Positions 8,871 to 23,423 of a stretch of 24,786 bases of DNA are shown here, in pieces. The stretch's first letter is position 1, and the number at the start of each line of letters is the position of its first letter. The stretch is from Nemertoderma westbladi (taxonomy: Eukaryota > Xenacoelomorpha > Nemertodermatida > Nemertodermatidae), in the NCBI GenBank assembly GCA_032718475.1, contig JAUCBJ010008003.1, positions 1 through 24,786 on the forward strand, written 5' to 3'. Both the position numbers and the translations under genes were made by a program. The notes below the pieces were generated by a model. The model was not told the origin of the DNA. It was given only the letters and a program-made list of their open reading frames with translations, and ran no database searches.

Positions 8871-9661
8871 AGTTCCATATGCAGTCGCATTTTTGATATT
8901 TTGATATTAATGAATGAAATGATGTACTTATTGCGTAGTAATATCACCATTGACTTCATTGCAACATTAAAAAAAATATTGTGTTCTAGAACATTAGCTA
9001 ATCGACTTGCTAGTACTTTTTCAAAACATGATTTATTATATATAAATTTTTTTTTGAAATTTCAAAAAATACTGCAATTTTTTTGTGTTCTAGAACATTA
9101 GTAGACATGTTTTTTTATGGTAGCTAGTGTTTTTTACTAGCTAGTATTTTTTGTAATTATAAAAAAATGTGAAAACATTGATATTTCAGGTTTAAACTGT
9201 TGCAGAATATATTAATGACCAAAAATATTGATGATATTATAGCATTTTACATTTTTGCATGGTAACAATGATTTATGTTACAGTATAAAAATGTAGGTTT
9301 TTTTTAATTACCGGTACTAGCCATTATAAATTTGAAAAATGACTAGCTATATTTTCTAGAACATTATATTATTTATTTTATTTATGTTCTAGAACTCTAC
9401 AATGTTGCCATGGGTTACAATGATTTATGTTATACAAATGTAGTGCTATATGTAATATAAATATACTATTGAAAATGAAATTTTCATTGAAAAAGTTATT
9501 GTAGAAACTAAAATTAGCTAATGATTGTGTTCTAGAACACAATATTTTTTTGAAAAATGTTGTGAGGAAGTCAACGATGGTGATTTAGTTCTAAATTAGA
9601 CATAATATATGCCTATATATTTCATAAAAAATTTTTAGAAAATGCGACTGCATACGGAACT
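8871..9661. mobile_element. Inverted-repeat element b
   Basis: Bounded by AGTTCCATATGCAGTCGCAT (8871-8890) and its inverted partner ATGCGACTGCATACGGAACT (9642-9661), with one mismatch in 20. The 791-bp interior is AT-rich and carries several GTTCTAGAAC palindromes and a CATGG(G)TTAC motif. It has no coding potential. The interior is clearly homologous to element c, which is interrupted by another element. I cannot find a convincing target duplication. Confidence 0.75.
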
Positions 9662-9764
9662 GTTCCCTACGAAACGTTACCAAATATAATTCGAGGAGGT
9701 GAACGCATACTGCACTAGTATCCGCGAGTTAGTTTCCGTGATTAGTAAGTAAAATATTTCCTAC

Positions 9765-9802
9765 CTGACATGATTTCTCACGCTGCTGCTGTTGCCGATT
9801 CG
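9765..9802 (-). CDS. Possible 38-nt minus-strand exon
   Basis: On the minus strand the acceptor TTAGTGTTTCAG precedes 9802, and the interval ends CAG before GTAGGAAAT at 9764. Two of three frames are open; one reads a short Gln/Arg-rich stretch. Neither open frame leaves the phase needed by the next known exon (6687), so a missing exon or an unrelated gene would be required. Low confidence. Confidence 0.3.
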
Positions 9803-9875
9803 CTGAAACACTAATCTATCACAGAAGGGATGTTAATACTCCTGTCGATATTTGTAAAGATTACAAAGTGTTGGC

Positions 9876-9939
9876 GGCATTACTATGTTATGGATACCCA
9901 CTTTTTGTGGGGGGTACCCATAACATAATAAATAGTGCC
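9876..9939. mobile_element. 64-bp palindromic micro-element with 8-bp TSD
   Basis: The element is almost nothing but two inverted ends around a TTTTT loop. It starts GGCATTACTATGTTATGG and ends with the imperfect complement finishing AGTGCC. Exact 8-bp copies of GTGTTGGC flank it (9868-9875 and 9940-9947). GG...CC ends with an 8-bp duplication match the Merlin pattern. Its end sequence resembles the ends of the 2.0-kb element at 11327-13345 and of the 596-bp element at 22010. Confidence 0.85.
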
Positions 9940-10002
9940 GTGTTGGCTAGAAAAAATTCCGTAATATATAAACGGCTCATAGCGTACTCTATTTGCTAGC
10001 GT

Positions 10003-10896
10003 GCAGCCTTCATAATTTATGGAGGCTGGATTATAACTGTACTGTGCTGTAATTATACTAGTAGAACTGTAAACTATAATTGTACTGTGTGTGTGCAGGC
10101 ATTGGGAGAGTTATATACATTTTCATTTGTTGCAATTTGGTCAACGGACGTAATTGAAAACTCCTCGTTTTAAGCAAGATACTAAATTTTATGGTAGCTA
10201 GTGTTTTAGGTAGGTTTAGCTAGTAATTTCAACACTGGTTCCGACATCCTACTTCCCTCTATAAATATTTTTTAGTAGCTAGTTTTTATTACTATTTGTA
10301 TAGAAAATGTTCCAGAAGATATTAGCTATTCATTTTTAAAAAAAATGTTCTAGAACGAATATTTATTGTTCTAGAACATTAAAAAAAAATCTGGATTCGA
10401 TTTAAAACGTATGGAATCGTCCTAAAATGTGTTTAAGATCAATAACATAAATTGTGAAAAAAGATATTGTGAAAAAATTTATTTGAAAAAAAAAAAATTT
10501 TGAAATTTTTTTTTATTGATTTTAAACACGTTAGAACGATTCCATGCGTTTTAAATCGAATCGAGCTTTTTTTCTAAAAAATGTTCTAGAACAAAAAATA
10601 TTTGTTCAAGAACATATTTTTTTTTTAAAAATGAATAGCTAACATGTTCTGGAACATTTTCTATACAAATAGAAATAAGAACTATCTACTATAATATATT
10701 TATAGAAGGAAGTAGGATAAAACACTAGCTATCATAAAATTTAGTATCTTGCTTAAAACGAGGAGGCTTCAATTACGTCCGTTGACCAAATTGCAACAAA
10801 TGAAAATTTATAGAACTCTCCCCATGCCTGCACACACGCAGTACAGCAGCACGCTACCGCTTATATAATCCAGCCTCCATAAATTATGAAGGCTGC
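10003..10896. repeat. 894-bp imperfect palindrome (foldback element)
   Basis: The left arm begins GCAGCCTTCATAATTTATGG at 10003 and the right arm ends with its complement at 10896. Matching continues inward through the landmarks GTTGCAATTTGGTCAACGGA, TAAGCAAGATACTAAATTTT and GTTCTAGAAC to an A/T-rich centre at about 10447-10515. The arms are about 444 and 382 bp and differ by indels, the largest near the outer ends, so it is not an assembly mirror artefact. No protein is encoded. Confidence 0.9.
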
Positions 10897-10899
10897 ATA

Positions 10900-11111
10900 G
10901 ATGGTGTTCCCCCTGAGGTCTTTAAAATACCTGAGTGTTTAAAGCTCATCTATCCCATCATAGTAGACAATTAGACATGTACCGAACAACAAGAGTCCCA
11001 CAAGAAATGAAAACAAATAAGTTGGTGCCAGTTCCCAAGAAGGGCAACCTAACACTCTATGGTTCTTTTCGGGGAATCTCATTGATCTTGATTGCTGCAA
11101 AGCTATACAAT
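10900..11111 (+). pseudogene. Non-LTR (LINE) reverse transcriptase relic
   Basis: Two frame-shifted pieces. The first (from 10900) reads DGVPPEVFK, the common LINE RT motif before the fingers, and hits a stop near 10972. The second, in another frame, reads VPQEMKTNKLVPVPKKG and then FRGISLILIAAKLYN, a clear match to the (N)YRGISLL...K motif of LINE RTs. No catalytic YADD region follows: homology ends about 11111. A dead 5'-truncated or internally deleted copy. It begins immediately after the large palindrome. Confidence 0.8.
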
Positions 11112-11836
11112 TTATGGGTGATAGGGAGTTGTGGCGGCGCAATTTTGTCGACAAGCCGGCACAGCATTCTTAAAAATGCAGCTGCAATGCAGCATGCCTA
11201 TACTAGTAGTATGCTTGCAAGGCCTTTAATAGAGTACGCTATGAAACTGCTAGAGTTCCGTATGCAGTCGCATTTGATATTTTGATATTAATTAATGAAA
11301 TTATGTAGTTTTTGCATAGTAATATCGGTACTAGTGTGTTATAGGTACACCCCCCTCAAAATTTTCATTATAACAAATTTTTGCCAATTTTTTTGTAAAT
11401 ATTCTAGAACATGTCATATGTTTAATAATTTATATAATAAAATATTCTAGAACAAATATTCTTTGTTCTAGAGCCAATTTTTAAAAAAACTTACAATTAT
11501 ATTTTTCATTAGTGATGTTGTATTTGATATCGAGATCATTTTAAGTTCTATTAATTTCTATTATTACAAGTTGTAAAAATGACTGATTTGAGTTTAGAGG
11601 AATTAATAAGTATTATACAGAAGGCCTATAAGTCTGCAATGTAATTAATTTCTGAATATATGACCTAATACAGTGAATTCCTTCTTTTAAAATTAGCTAT
11701 TAAAAAAATACTAGCTATACCGCACCCACCCACTCACCTTGCCAGCTACGATAAAAATTAGATTAATCAAATTTTACAAAAATTAAAAAAAATATATTTT
11801 ATTTTACTAGAAAGGCATTTCCTAAAGGAAATGCAA

Positions 11837-13073
11837 CCACGAAGCTAAGGAAAATTAAACAAAGGGCCACAATTTGGTTTGTTGCTTAGCCTAGTTTAGT
11901 AGCATTTGCCAATAAATAACTTATATTCCCATGGAAACTAGAATTCTCTGGAACTGTTGGTTTTACCTTTGAAAAATGATTCAGTCCAGATTGTGGTTCA
12001 GATAATACATATACCGAGTTTCAGAAATTATTGTAGTTTATGCCCAAATTACCGATTTTCTATCAAAATGCATCTGTTTGCAGTGGTTGTCATGGAAACT
12101 GCAAAATAGAACAATGTAATTCGGATGCAGAATAAGTCATATAGTGGGGGTAGGTCTTGGTCCCAAGTCATAATACTATTAACTTGTGTTTAAAATTATC
12201 ATTTTAGAAATTTTAACATCTGTTTAGTCTTGTTGCTATGGTAATTGGATTGTGTAATTAACCTCGAATGGATTGTATATGGACCTTACAGATGAGTTGT
12301 AAAACCCCAAATTTATATTTATTACATTATTTTGCTACAAATAGAGTATTGAATTTAGACTTGAATGAAATAGACTTTAATAAACTCCAGGTACCATGGT
12401 AACAAGATATTTCTGGAACGTTTTCAGTTTCACTAAAAGTTCCAACTAATGGTCCAGATAACACATTCCCAGTTTCGTAAAATTTTATCGCGAAGTCTAT
12501 GTCCAAATGAGTTATTTTTGTATAAAAACATCTGTTTTCAGCGGTTGTCATGGTAACTGCAAAATTAAACAATGAAATTCGGACGCGGAATAAGTTATAT
12601 AGTGGGGGTAGGGGTTGGTCCCAAGTCATAAATAACACCTTGTCCTTAGGCTTCAAATTAACATTTTATAAATTTTAACATCTGTTTATCCCGGTTGCCC
12701 TGGATTTTCTATTTAACCTCAATCGGCTCTGCTATGGACCTTATAGTTGTGTTGAGAAACCCCAAGTTTATATGTATTATAGTTTTCCTACAAATAGAGT
12801 TATAAATATTGACTTGAAATACATAGACTTTTTTCTAAGTCCGTTGCCATGGAAACCAGATTTTTCCTGGATATGAGACCCATCCCACACGACGCGCCTT
12901 GATGAGTTGTATATACATGCAAAATTTCAGGGTACTTTTAAAGGCTAGTTTTTTCACCTATCAAAAAACACTAAATCTGCCCCATACAAGTAAAATAGCC
13001 CACTATGAATAGACCATCTCAGCTAAGGAAAATCTTTCTTAGCGAAAGTAGTTGATTTTCCTTAGCTTCGTGG
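11837..13073. mobile_element. 1.24-kb block bounded by CCACGAAGCTAAGG repeats
   Basis: CCACGAAGCTAAGGAAAAT at 11837 is inverted at 13073 (19 matching bases). The right end also contains a second local inverted repeat (AGCTAAGGAAAATC against GATTTTCCTTAGCT). The interior is a diverged tandem repeat listed separately. It looks like an element nested inside the 2.0-kb element. No target duplication found. Confidence 0.6.
11920..12870. repeat. Diverged tandem repeat, about 458-bp period
   Basis: Two full copies and the start of a third. Shared landmarks are CCATGG(T/A)AAC at 11929, 12394 and 12847, and ATAGTGGGGGTAGG with GGTCCCAAGTCATAA at about 12141 and 12599. The copies differ by many substitutions and small indels, so it is old. 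The minus open frame 12327-12656 within it is chance. Confidence 0.85.
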
Positions 13074-13980
13074 ATATTTTTAAAAAAATGTTTTAGAACA
13101 AAAATTATTTGTTCTGAACATTTTTTTTCCAGTTCTGGTTAGCGAAGATGTTCTAGAACATTATTTAAAAGTAAAAATAGTACATTAACTTTTTATTTTT
13201 TTTAATTGAAATATTTGTTCTAGAACATTTATGAATTTTTTATAAATTAGCTAACATGTTCTGGAACATGTTCATAAGAAGAAATAGCAAAAACTAGCTA
13301 GTAAACAATTTTTTTAGGGGTGTGTACCTATAACACACTAGCACCGTAATATCAACATTGACTTCATTGCAACATTTAAAAAAAATATTGCCTTCCAGAA
13401 CATTAGCTAATCGACTAGCTAGTAATTTTTCAAAACATGATTTATTATGTATAAACATTTTTTTTTTAATTTCTAAAAATACTGTGCAATTTATTTATTA
13501 TTTATTTATTGTGCACTAAAAATGCACAATTTATTTGTGTTCTAGAACATTAGTAGATATGTTTTTTATGGTAGCTAGTGTTTTATTACTAGCTAGTATT
13601 ATTTGTAATTATAAAAAAATGTGAAAACATTGATATTTCAGGTTTAAACTGATGCATATACCGTAATGAACAAAAATATTGATGATATTATAGCAATTTC
13701 CATTTTTTGCATGGTAACAATTATTTATGATATAAAAATGTAGTTTCATTTTAAATTACTAGCCATTTTAAATTTGAAAAATAACTAGCTATATGTTCTA
13801 GAACATTACATTTTTTATTTTATTTATGTTCTAAAACAGTGTATAGTAATTATATTTTGGTCTAGAACTCGACAATGTTGCCATGGTAACAATGATTTAT
13901 GTTATATAAATGCGACTGCATACGGAACTGTTCCCATATATAAACAGTACAGAACATAAAAACAGGTACAGGTACTAGTA

Positions 13981-14702
13981 GTGTAGCCCGTGTCACCATT
14001 ATTCTGCATTTCTTAATAGCTCTTTTTAGTTATTGATTTATTATGTTGTTGTGGAAAATATTTTGATTCATTAGACAATAAACTTAATGAAGTTTTTAGT
14101 GTTTTCAATGGTAGCTAGTGTTTTTAAATAATACGATCAAATAAAATTTGAATAATACCAAACAATCCTGTTTTGGGCTATTGATTTATGTTCTTGAATA
14201 TATTTTGTCTAGTTACAATTTAAATATTAGTGGTAGCGTTAGTAGTTTTCAATGGTATTTACTGTTTTCATAAATAGTAACTACCGTAGTGTTTTTATAA
14301 AATACCACAAAATCTTAATTTTTTTAAAAATAATTAAAATAATGTCATTTGCGTTTCAATAATCTCGCCGAGTTCCGTTGGAGGCAACTCTACAAAGAAC
14401 CTCCCTTTACTGACTTGATTGAAATTGTTAGGAAAGAATATCCATAGTAAAGTAGGCATGTCTTATTTATTTATTTATAAAAAGAGACTAGTATACTAGT
14501 ATAGTATACTAGAAAACTAGAAAAATAAATATAACGTGATTTATACAAAAATAATTTTATAGCTATGATGAAAAACAGACTAGCGACCATCGAAAACACT
14601 ATTATTAAACATGTAATGTGTTCACACTATGTTCCAGAACATAAATCAATTAACATAAACAGCTATTAAAAAAAAACATGTTAATGGTGACACGGGCTAC
14701 AC
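13981..14702. mobile_element. Merlin deletion derivative
   Basis: A 722-bp element with perfect 21-bp inverted repeats (13981-14001, starting GTGTAGCCCGTGTCACCATT, and 14682-14702). The inner part GTCACCATT is shared with the intact Merlin TIR. TAGTA directly flanks both ends. Most of the transposase gene is gone; only its C-terminal end remains. The sequence differs enough from the intact copy to be a separate Merlin lineage. Confidence 0.82.
14361..14447 (+). pseudogene. C-terminal fragment of a Merlin transposase
   Basis: Twenty-eight codons and a TAG stop. They begin NLAEFRWRQLYKE and go on through PFTDLIEIVRKEYP, aligning with the last residues of the intact transposase (HLAEFRWRMLHKV then PFTDLIDLIKKSF). 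Nothing upstream in the element continues the match. It lies inside the 722-bp element, so it is what an internal deletion left behind. Confidence 0.88.
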
Positions 14703-14922
14703 TAGTACCCAAGAAACGTGCTCGCAGTACAACAGACCCGCTAATAGTCTAGTTTTGCAGTTTCGGTAATTTATTTGTGGACAACTCCAAAAGATATAGC
14801 TGTAGTTTACAAAAATTGTTCTAGAATATATATCATTAAGTATGCTGTCGCGTTATGATTTCTTGAATTTATAGCAATAGAAAAACATGATGCTGGGTAT
14901 TTGTTTGAAGTTATAATAGAGA

Positions 14923-14985
14923 ATGCTTGACGAATATCGTCTATCTATAGATGATTGCCGAGGACAGAGTTATGATAATAACGAA
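14923..14985 (+). pseudogene. Short hAT/ZMYM-like transposase relic
   Basis: The codons read LDEYRLSIDDCRGQSYDNN. LSIDDCRGQSYDN closely matches the DCRGQ(G/S)YDN motif of hAT-type transposases and their ZMYM-like relatives. The match ends within about 20 residues, and the frame then runs into a TATATCACT-rich stretch. A small decayed fragment. Confidence 0.55.
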
Positions 14986-16147
14986 CCTGTCTTTAGACTG
15001 GGTAGTTTTTGTCTAAAGCTGAGGCCGGCAAAAACACGATGGATATATTTACCTATATCACTCACTATATATGTCTATATTTACCTATATCACTATATAT
15101 GTCACTATATCACTCACTATGTATGTTCACCAAATGGCTTGAAACCACTTGCATGCATTGTAAAATTGTAAACGCAAGTATTTATCAATTGTTGTCTAGT
15201 TGTTGAATAAAAAAGTTGGGAACGATTCGAAGTGCGATATTCGAAATATTTGCATATTTTCAACATTATTGAACGCGAAATTAAATACCCACAACTCCCT
15301 TGCTTGAAATGTTTTTCAGGTGATTGATATTTAGCAATTATTATGAGGTTACTTACTACTGAAATCTGATAGAATGCCAAACATTAATAGCTTAGTAGGT
15401 TTTGTTTATCTGGGACGTTTACAACAGCTGTCGATTAAACTAACAATACCAGAAACTAAACCAGGGTACCAGCCGGGTACCAAAAGCTGTTTGATAGACT
15501 CAATGGTACATATCACCAAATTTCATAGGAGTTTTGTACATTATATTGTTAAATTGGTTGCTTCCGATGTTATTTTTTAGGCTAAACTGATATTACGTAG
15601 AATTAATTAGTGTTCTATACTTTTATTATCTAATACAGTACATTCATCTCTGTTCAGGCATTTAGCAAGAAAATCTAAACGGTAAGGCTTGGAATGTATT
15701 TTATTCTTAAATTGTTATTTTTGATCAGAATATCCCCCAAAACCGGCAGAAAAAGGACCAAATTTATTAAATTTTATTACATGAATCGAAAGTGCATCGA
15801 AATAGAAAAGGTTTGCACGCAATTTGAGCAAAATCCATACAGACACTCACAAATTATTGCAACTTTAGTGTCTACAAGAAGTACTCCAAATCGGAACTCA
15901 CTATCCAATATTGGTTTGTAGTTGAGCCTGATCTCTACTTAAATAAATAAATATTCCATAACATAAAATTATTTAACACACAATTTAACATTGAGTAAGG
16001 CAGCATCAGGATTTGAAAGGTACAATAATTTGAATCGCTCCGTAATTATGGAAGCAATTTAGTAAATATTCAATTTCTTTTGTAACACACTACTTCGTTC
16101 TATATCTTTAAGTAAGAAAAAAGTACCTATTTAAGAATAAAATTATG
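14986..16147. other. Spacer with a simple-repeat stretch
   Basis: A TATATCACT/CACTATATATG-rich stretch lies at about 15050-15125. The remainder is AT-rich sequence with short open frames (15374-15580, 15694-15921) that have no recognisable motif. I support no gene here. Confidence 0.4.
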
Positions 16148-16280
16148 TATTTATTACATGGGAAAAAAACTTTTTTTCAATATTATCTCGACCCTTTATT
16201 AACCTCGCTTGCGCACGTTAAATAAAATACCTCGAGAATAATTAAAAAAATAGTTATACTTTTTTCCCATGTAATAAATA
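16148..16280. mobile_element. 133-bp hairpin element (MITE-like)
   Basis: TATTTATTACATGGGAAAAA at 16148 is inverted at 16280. The arms continue inward with fainter pairing (TATTATCTCGA... against ...CTCGAGAATAAT). A full-length imperfect hairpin of this size is typical of small inverted-repeat elements. It lies about 55 bp upstream of the ATG at 16336, so it may sit in the 5' UTR or promoter of that gene. Confidence 0.7.
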
Positions 16281-16335
16281 TTTGTTTTATCTGGAATGGT
16301 TTTTTAAAACTTGACAGTTAAAATACTTTAACAAT

Positions 16336-21246
<4,911 letters not shown>

Positions 21247-21515
21247 GTAAGTTATGTACTGTAAGTGAATAACAAGTAGTAATGTAGTGCAGTTTTATTA
21301 AAACAAGCTTGGCTCAGCCATGTTGGCGAGTAATACATGGGGACATGCGCGAAATTAACAAAACATTTAAAAATAATTTGCCAACTAACCTGTTTCATCA
21401 CATGTAATAATGTTAAAAAAAAACATAGAAAAAAAAATTAAGCAAAATTCGACCGGAGCGTTCTCGAGATATAATCCGTCAAAGTTTTCATATTTGCAAA
21501 GAAGAAATACTATGT

Positions 21516-21537
21516 GGGGGGGGGGGGGGGGGGGGGG
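21516..21537 (+). repeat. Homopolymer G, 22 bases
   Basis: A run of 22 G in otherwise AT-rich intron sequence. It could form a G-quadruplex on the plus strand; its exact length is likely to be unreliable in any assembly. Confidence 0.95.
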
Positions 21538-22009
21538 ACGATTTAAGCTTATTTCCCATGTATTTCTATGACAACAAAAGTAGTACCATTATTCGTGAAC
21601 TGTGCAGTTGTATTGTAGATGCAAGGCCACTATAATAATTATTAAGGTGGCCTTGGTTGATGCGTAGATTTGTCAACAATATTATTATTACTGTACTACA
21701 AGTAGCTACTTTTGTAAAACAATCCTATGAATTAACCTTTATATTTTCCGTCACTACAAAGTACACAGTGAACTAATCTACATCATAACGCCTACGTGTT
21801 TAGTTTGCATGTCGTTGACCATTTTGCACCAGAGGCATTAGTATAGAACGGGTTACAAAAGTGGTGTTTTCACTTTTTGTTGTTTTAAATGTTCTAGAAC
21901 ATGTTAGCTATTGATCAAAATATAATAATTTATGTTCTAGAACAAATGTTTTCTGTTCTAGAACAATTTTTATAAATTTTTTAATTTCAAAAAAACTGAT
22001 TGAAATTTT

Positions 22010-22605
22010 GGTTATTACCGGTACTGTGTTACTCGACCCACTTTTTGGACAAATATTACTTGCATGTGTTTTTATACTGGCTAGTTTTTGTTAGTTTGTT
22101 TTTTGAAAATATTCTAGAGCATAAATTTTCTAATTATTTTGTTTAAAAATAATGTTCTATAACAAATATAATTGTTATTCTAGAACATTTTATAAAAATA
22201 TTAATTGATTAGGCCTAAGTGTTAAAAACCATTCATTACAACAAATTAATTATTATGGTAGCTAGTATTTTTTTGTAGTAGTTATTATTTTATTGTTATC
22301 TCGTTTAAAAAAATTTAAGCAAAATTATGTAATAAATTATAAATTACAGTAGATTGGAAATAAAATATTTTTTAAAATGTTCTAGAACAAAATATATTTT
22401 TATATAAAATCGCTAAATATATGTTGTAAAACATTTTCAAATAAAAACTAACTGTATTAAAAAAATTTTAATGTTCTAGAGCGAAATATATTTATTCTAG
22501 AATAAAATATATTAATATAGGCCTATCTATATTTTCTTAATAATATAGCTACTATAATTATAAAAAACATGCAAGTAAAATTGGGTCGAGTAACACAGTA
22601 ATACC
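22010..22605. mobile_element. 596-bp nonautonomous element, GG...CC ends
   Basis: The left end starts GGTTATTACCGGTACTGTGT and the right end is the complement of GGTATTACTGTGTTACTCG. They share ACTGTGTTACTCGACCCA, with a short extra stretch on the left. Near-identical 8-bp flanks GAAATTTT (22002-22009) and GTAATTTT (22606-22613) look like a target duplication with one change. The interior has several GTTCTAGAAC-type palindromes and no coding. Confidence 0.72.
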
Positions 22606-22656
22606 GTAATTTTGTGATGTTTGCTTTATTTGAATTTGGAGTGAGGCGAGCGAGCC

Positions 22657-22922
22657 GCACGTAAGTCCAGGTGAGCCTTGGCATAGCGGTACAATTAGTG
22701 AGCCGTCCGTTGTTGTTGGCGAAAATGTTTGAACACTAATGAGTCGTTCACTCTTTTATCAAATGGAACCAAACTTAGTACACATCTATCTATCAAAAGT
22801 TTGGAAATTTTACACACTGACAGACCTCAATAGTTCCTCTGACTGCCGCTAGTGGGTGAATGACGGTGAATGACTAGCTCACTAATTGTACTGCTATGCT
22901 GAGGCTCATCTGCACTTACGTG
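22657..22922. mobile_element. 266-bp inverted-repeat element
   Basis: Arms of about 46 bp (22657-22703 and 22877-22922) pair imperfectly. The left arm runs from GCACGTAAGTCC through GGTACAATTAGTGAGC and the right from GCTCACTAATTGTACTGC to CACTTACGTGA. The interior is unique. I find no target duplication. Confidence 0.75.
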
Positions 22923-23423
22923 ATGCGCGAAGTCCCCATGTAAGTGTTTAATACAATCTATACAATACCGAAATAACGACAAGATATGCTTTTTAAAAAA
23001 AAGCTAAATAGATGACTATAATATTATTTTTTGCAACAATTACAAAACATATCAAAAATTACAACATGTTTTTAAAATAAAAAAATATTGTAGAACATAA
23101 ATTTTTATTTTAATCTATAGATAGCTAACACGTTCTCCGTTCTCGAACATTCAAAACAACAAAATCTGAATATGCTATCTAGCATAAAAGTACAGTTAAA
23201 AATCCAACAATGTAGCCATGGGCGGAACGGTCCCCGAAATTTTCTGTTTGCCCAGTTTCCATGGAAACGCTCCAGTCGATTTTCTGACCTTTTTATGGTA
23301 TAATACCACTTTATTAAAAAAAATTCGGCGCCGAAAAAATAACACTAATGCGGTTCCGTCTATATTTAGTATTCCATGGTTAAAACATATGAAATAAATA
23401 TTGTTTGTGCAATTATATTTCAG

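Larger units (their letters stand above)
11327..13345. mobile_element. 2.0-kb nonautonomous element, GG...CC ends, 8-bp TSD
   Basis: It starts GGTACTAGTGTGTTATAGGT and ends with the near-complement finishing CTAGCACC. GTAATATC is present on both sides (11319-11326 and 13346-13353), and the uninterrupted relative b keeps a single AGTAATATC, which confirms the insertion. The GG...CC ends and 8-bp duplication suggest mobilisation by a Merlin-type transposase. The interior holds no transposase but contains another inverted-repeat block (11837-13073) with a tandem duplication. Confidence 0.88.
11254..13929. mobile_element. Inverted-repeat element c, interrupted
   Basis: Bounded by perfect 20-bp inverted repeats: AGTTCCGTATGCAGTCGCAT at 11254-11273 and its complement at 13910-13929. 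Left and right interiors align with element b (for example the shared TTGACTTCATTGCAACATT and CATTGATATTTCAGGTTTAA stretches). A 2.0-kb element has inserted at GTAATATC. Removing that insert leaves about 650 bp, close to b. No coding. Confidence 0.8.
21247..23423 (+). other. Intron (2,177 bp) of the triplet-repeat gene
   Basis: The donor AAG/GTAAGT at 21246/21247 and acceptor AATTATATTTCAG ending at 23423 bound the interval, and both exons are in phase 0. It contains a G22 run, a possible small inverted-repeat element (AATACATGGG at 21333 against CCCATGTATT at about 21564), the 596-bp element and a 266-bp inverted repeat, plus AT-rich sequence with GTTCTAGAAC motifs. No coding is seen. Confidence 0.65.

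Noticed and set aside
8901-9101. Small plus-strand open frame in element b
   Set aside because: AT-rich, no motif, and not conserved in the homologous element c.
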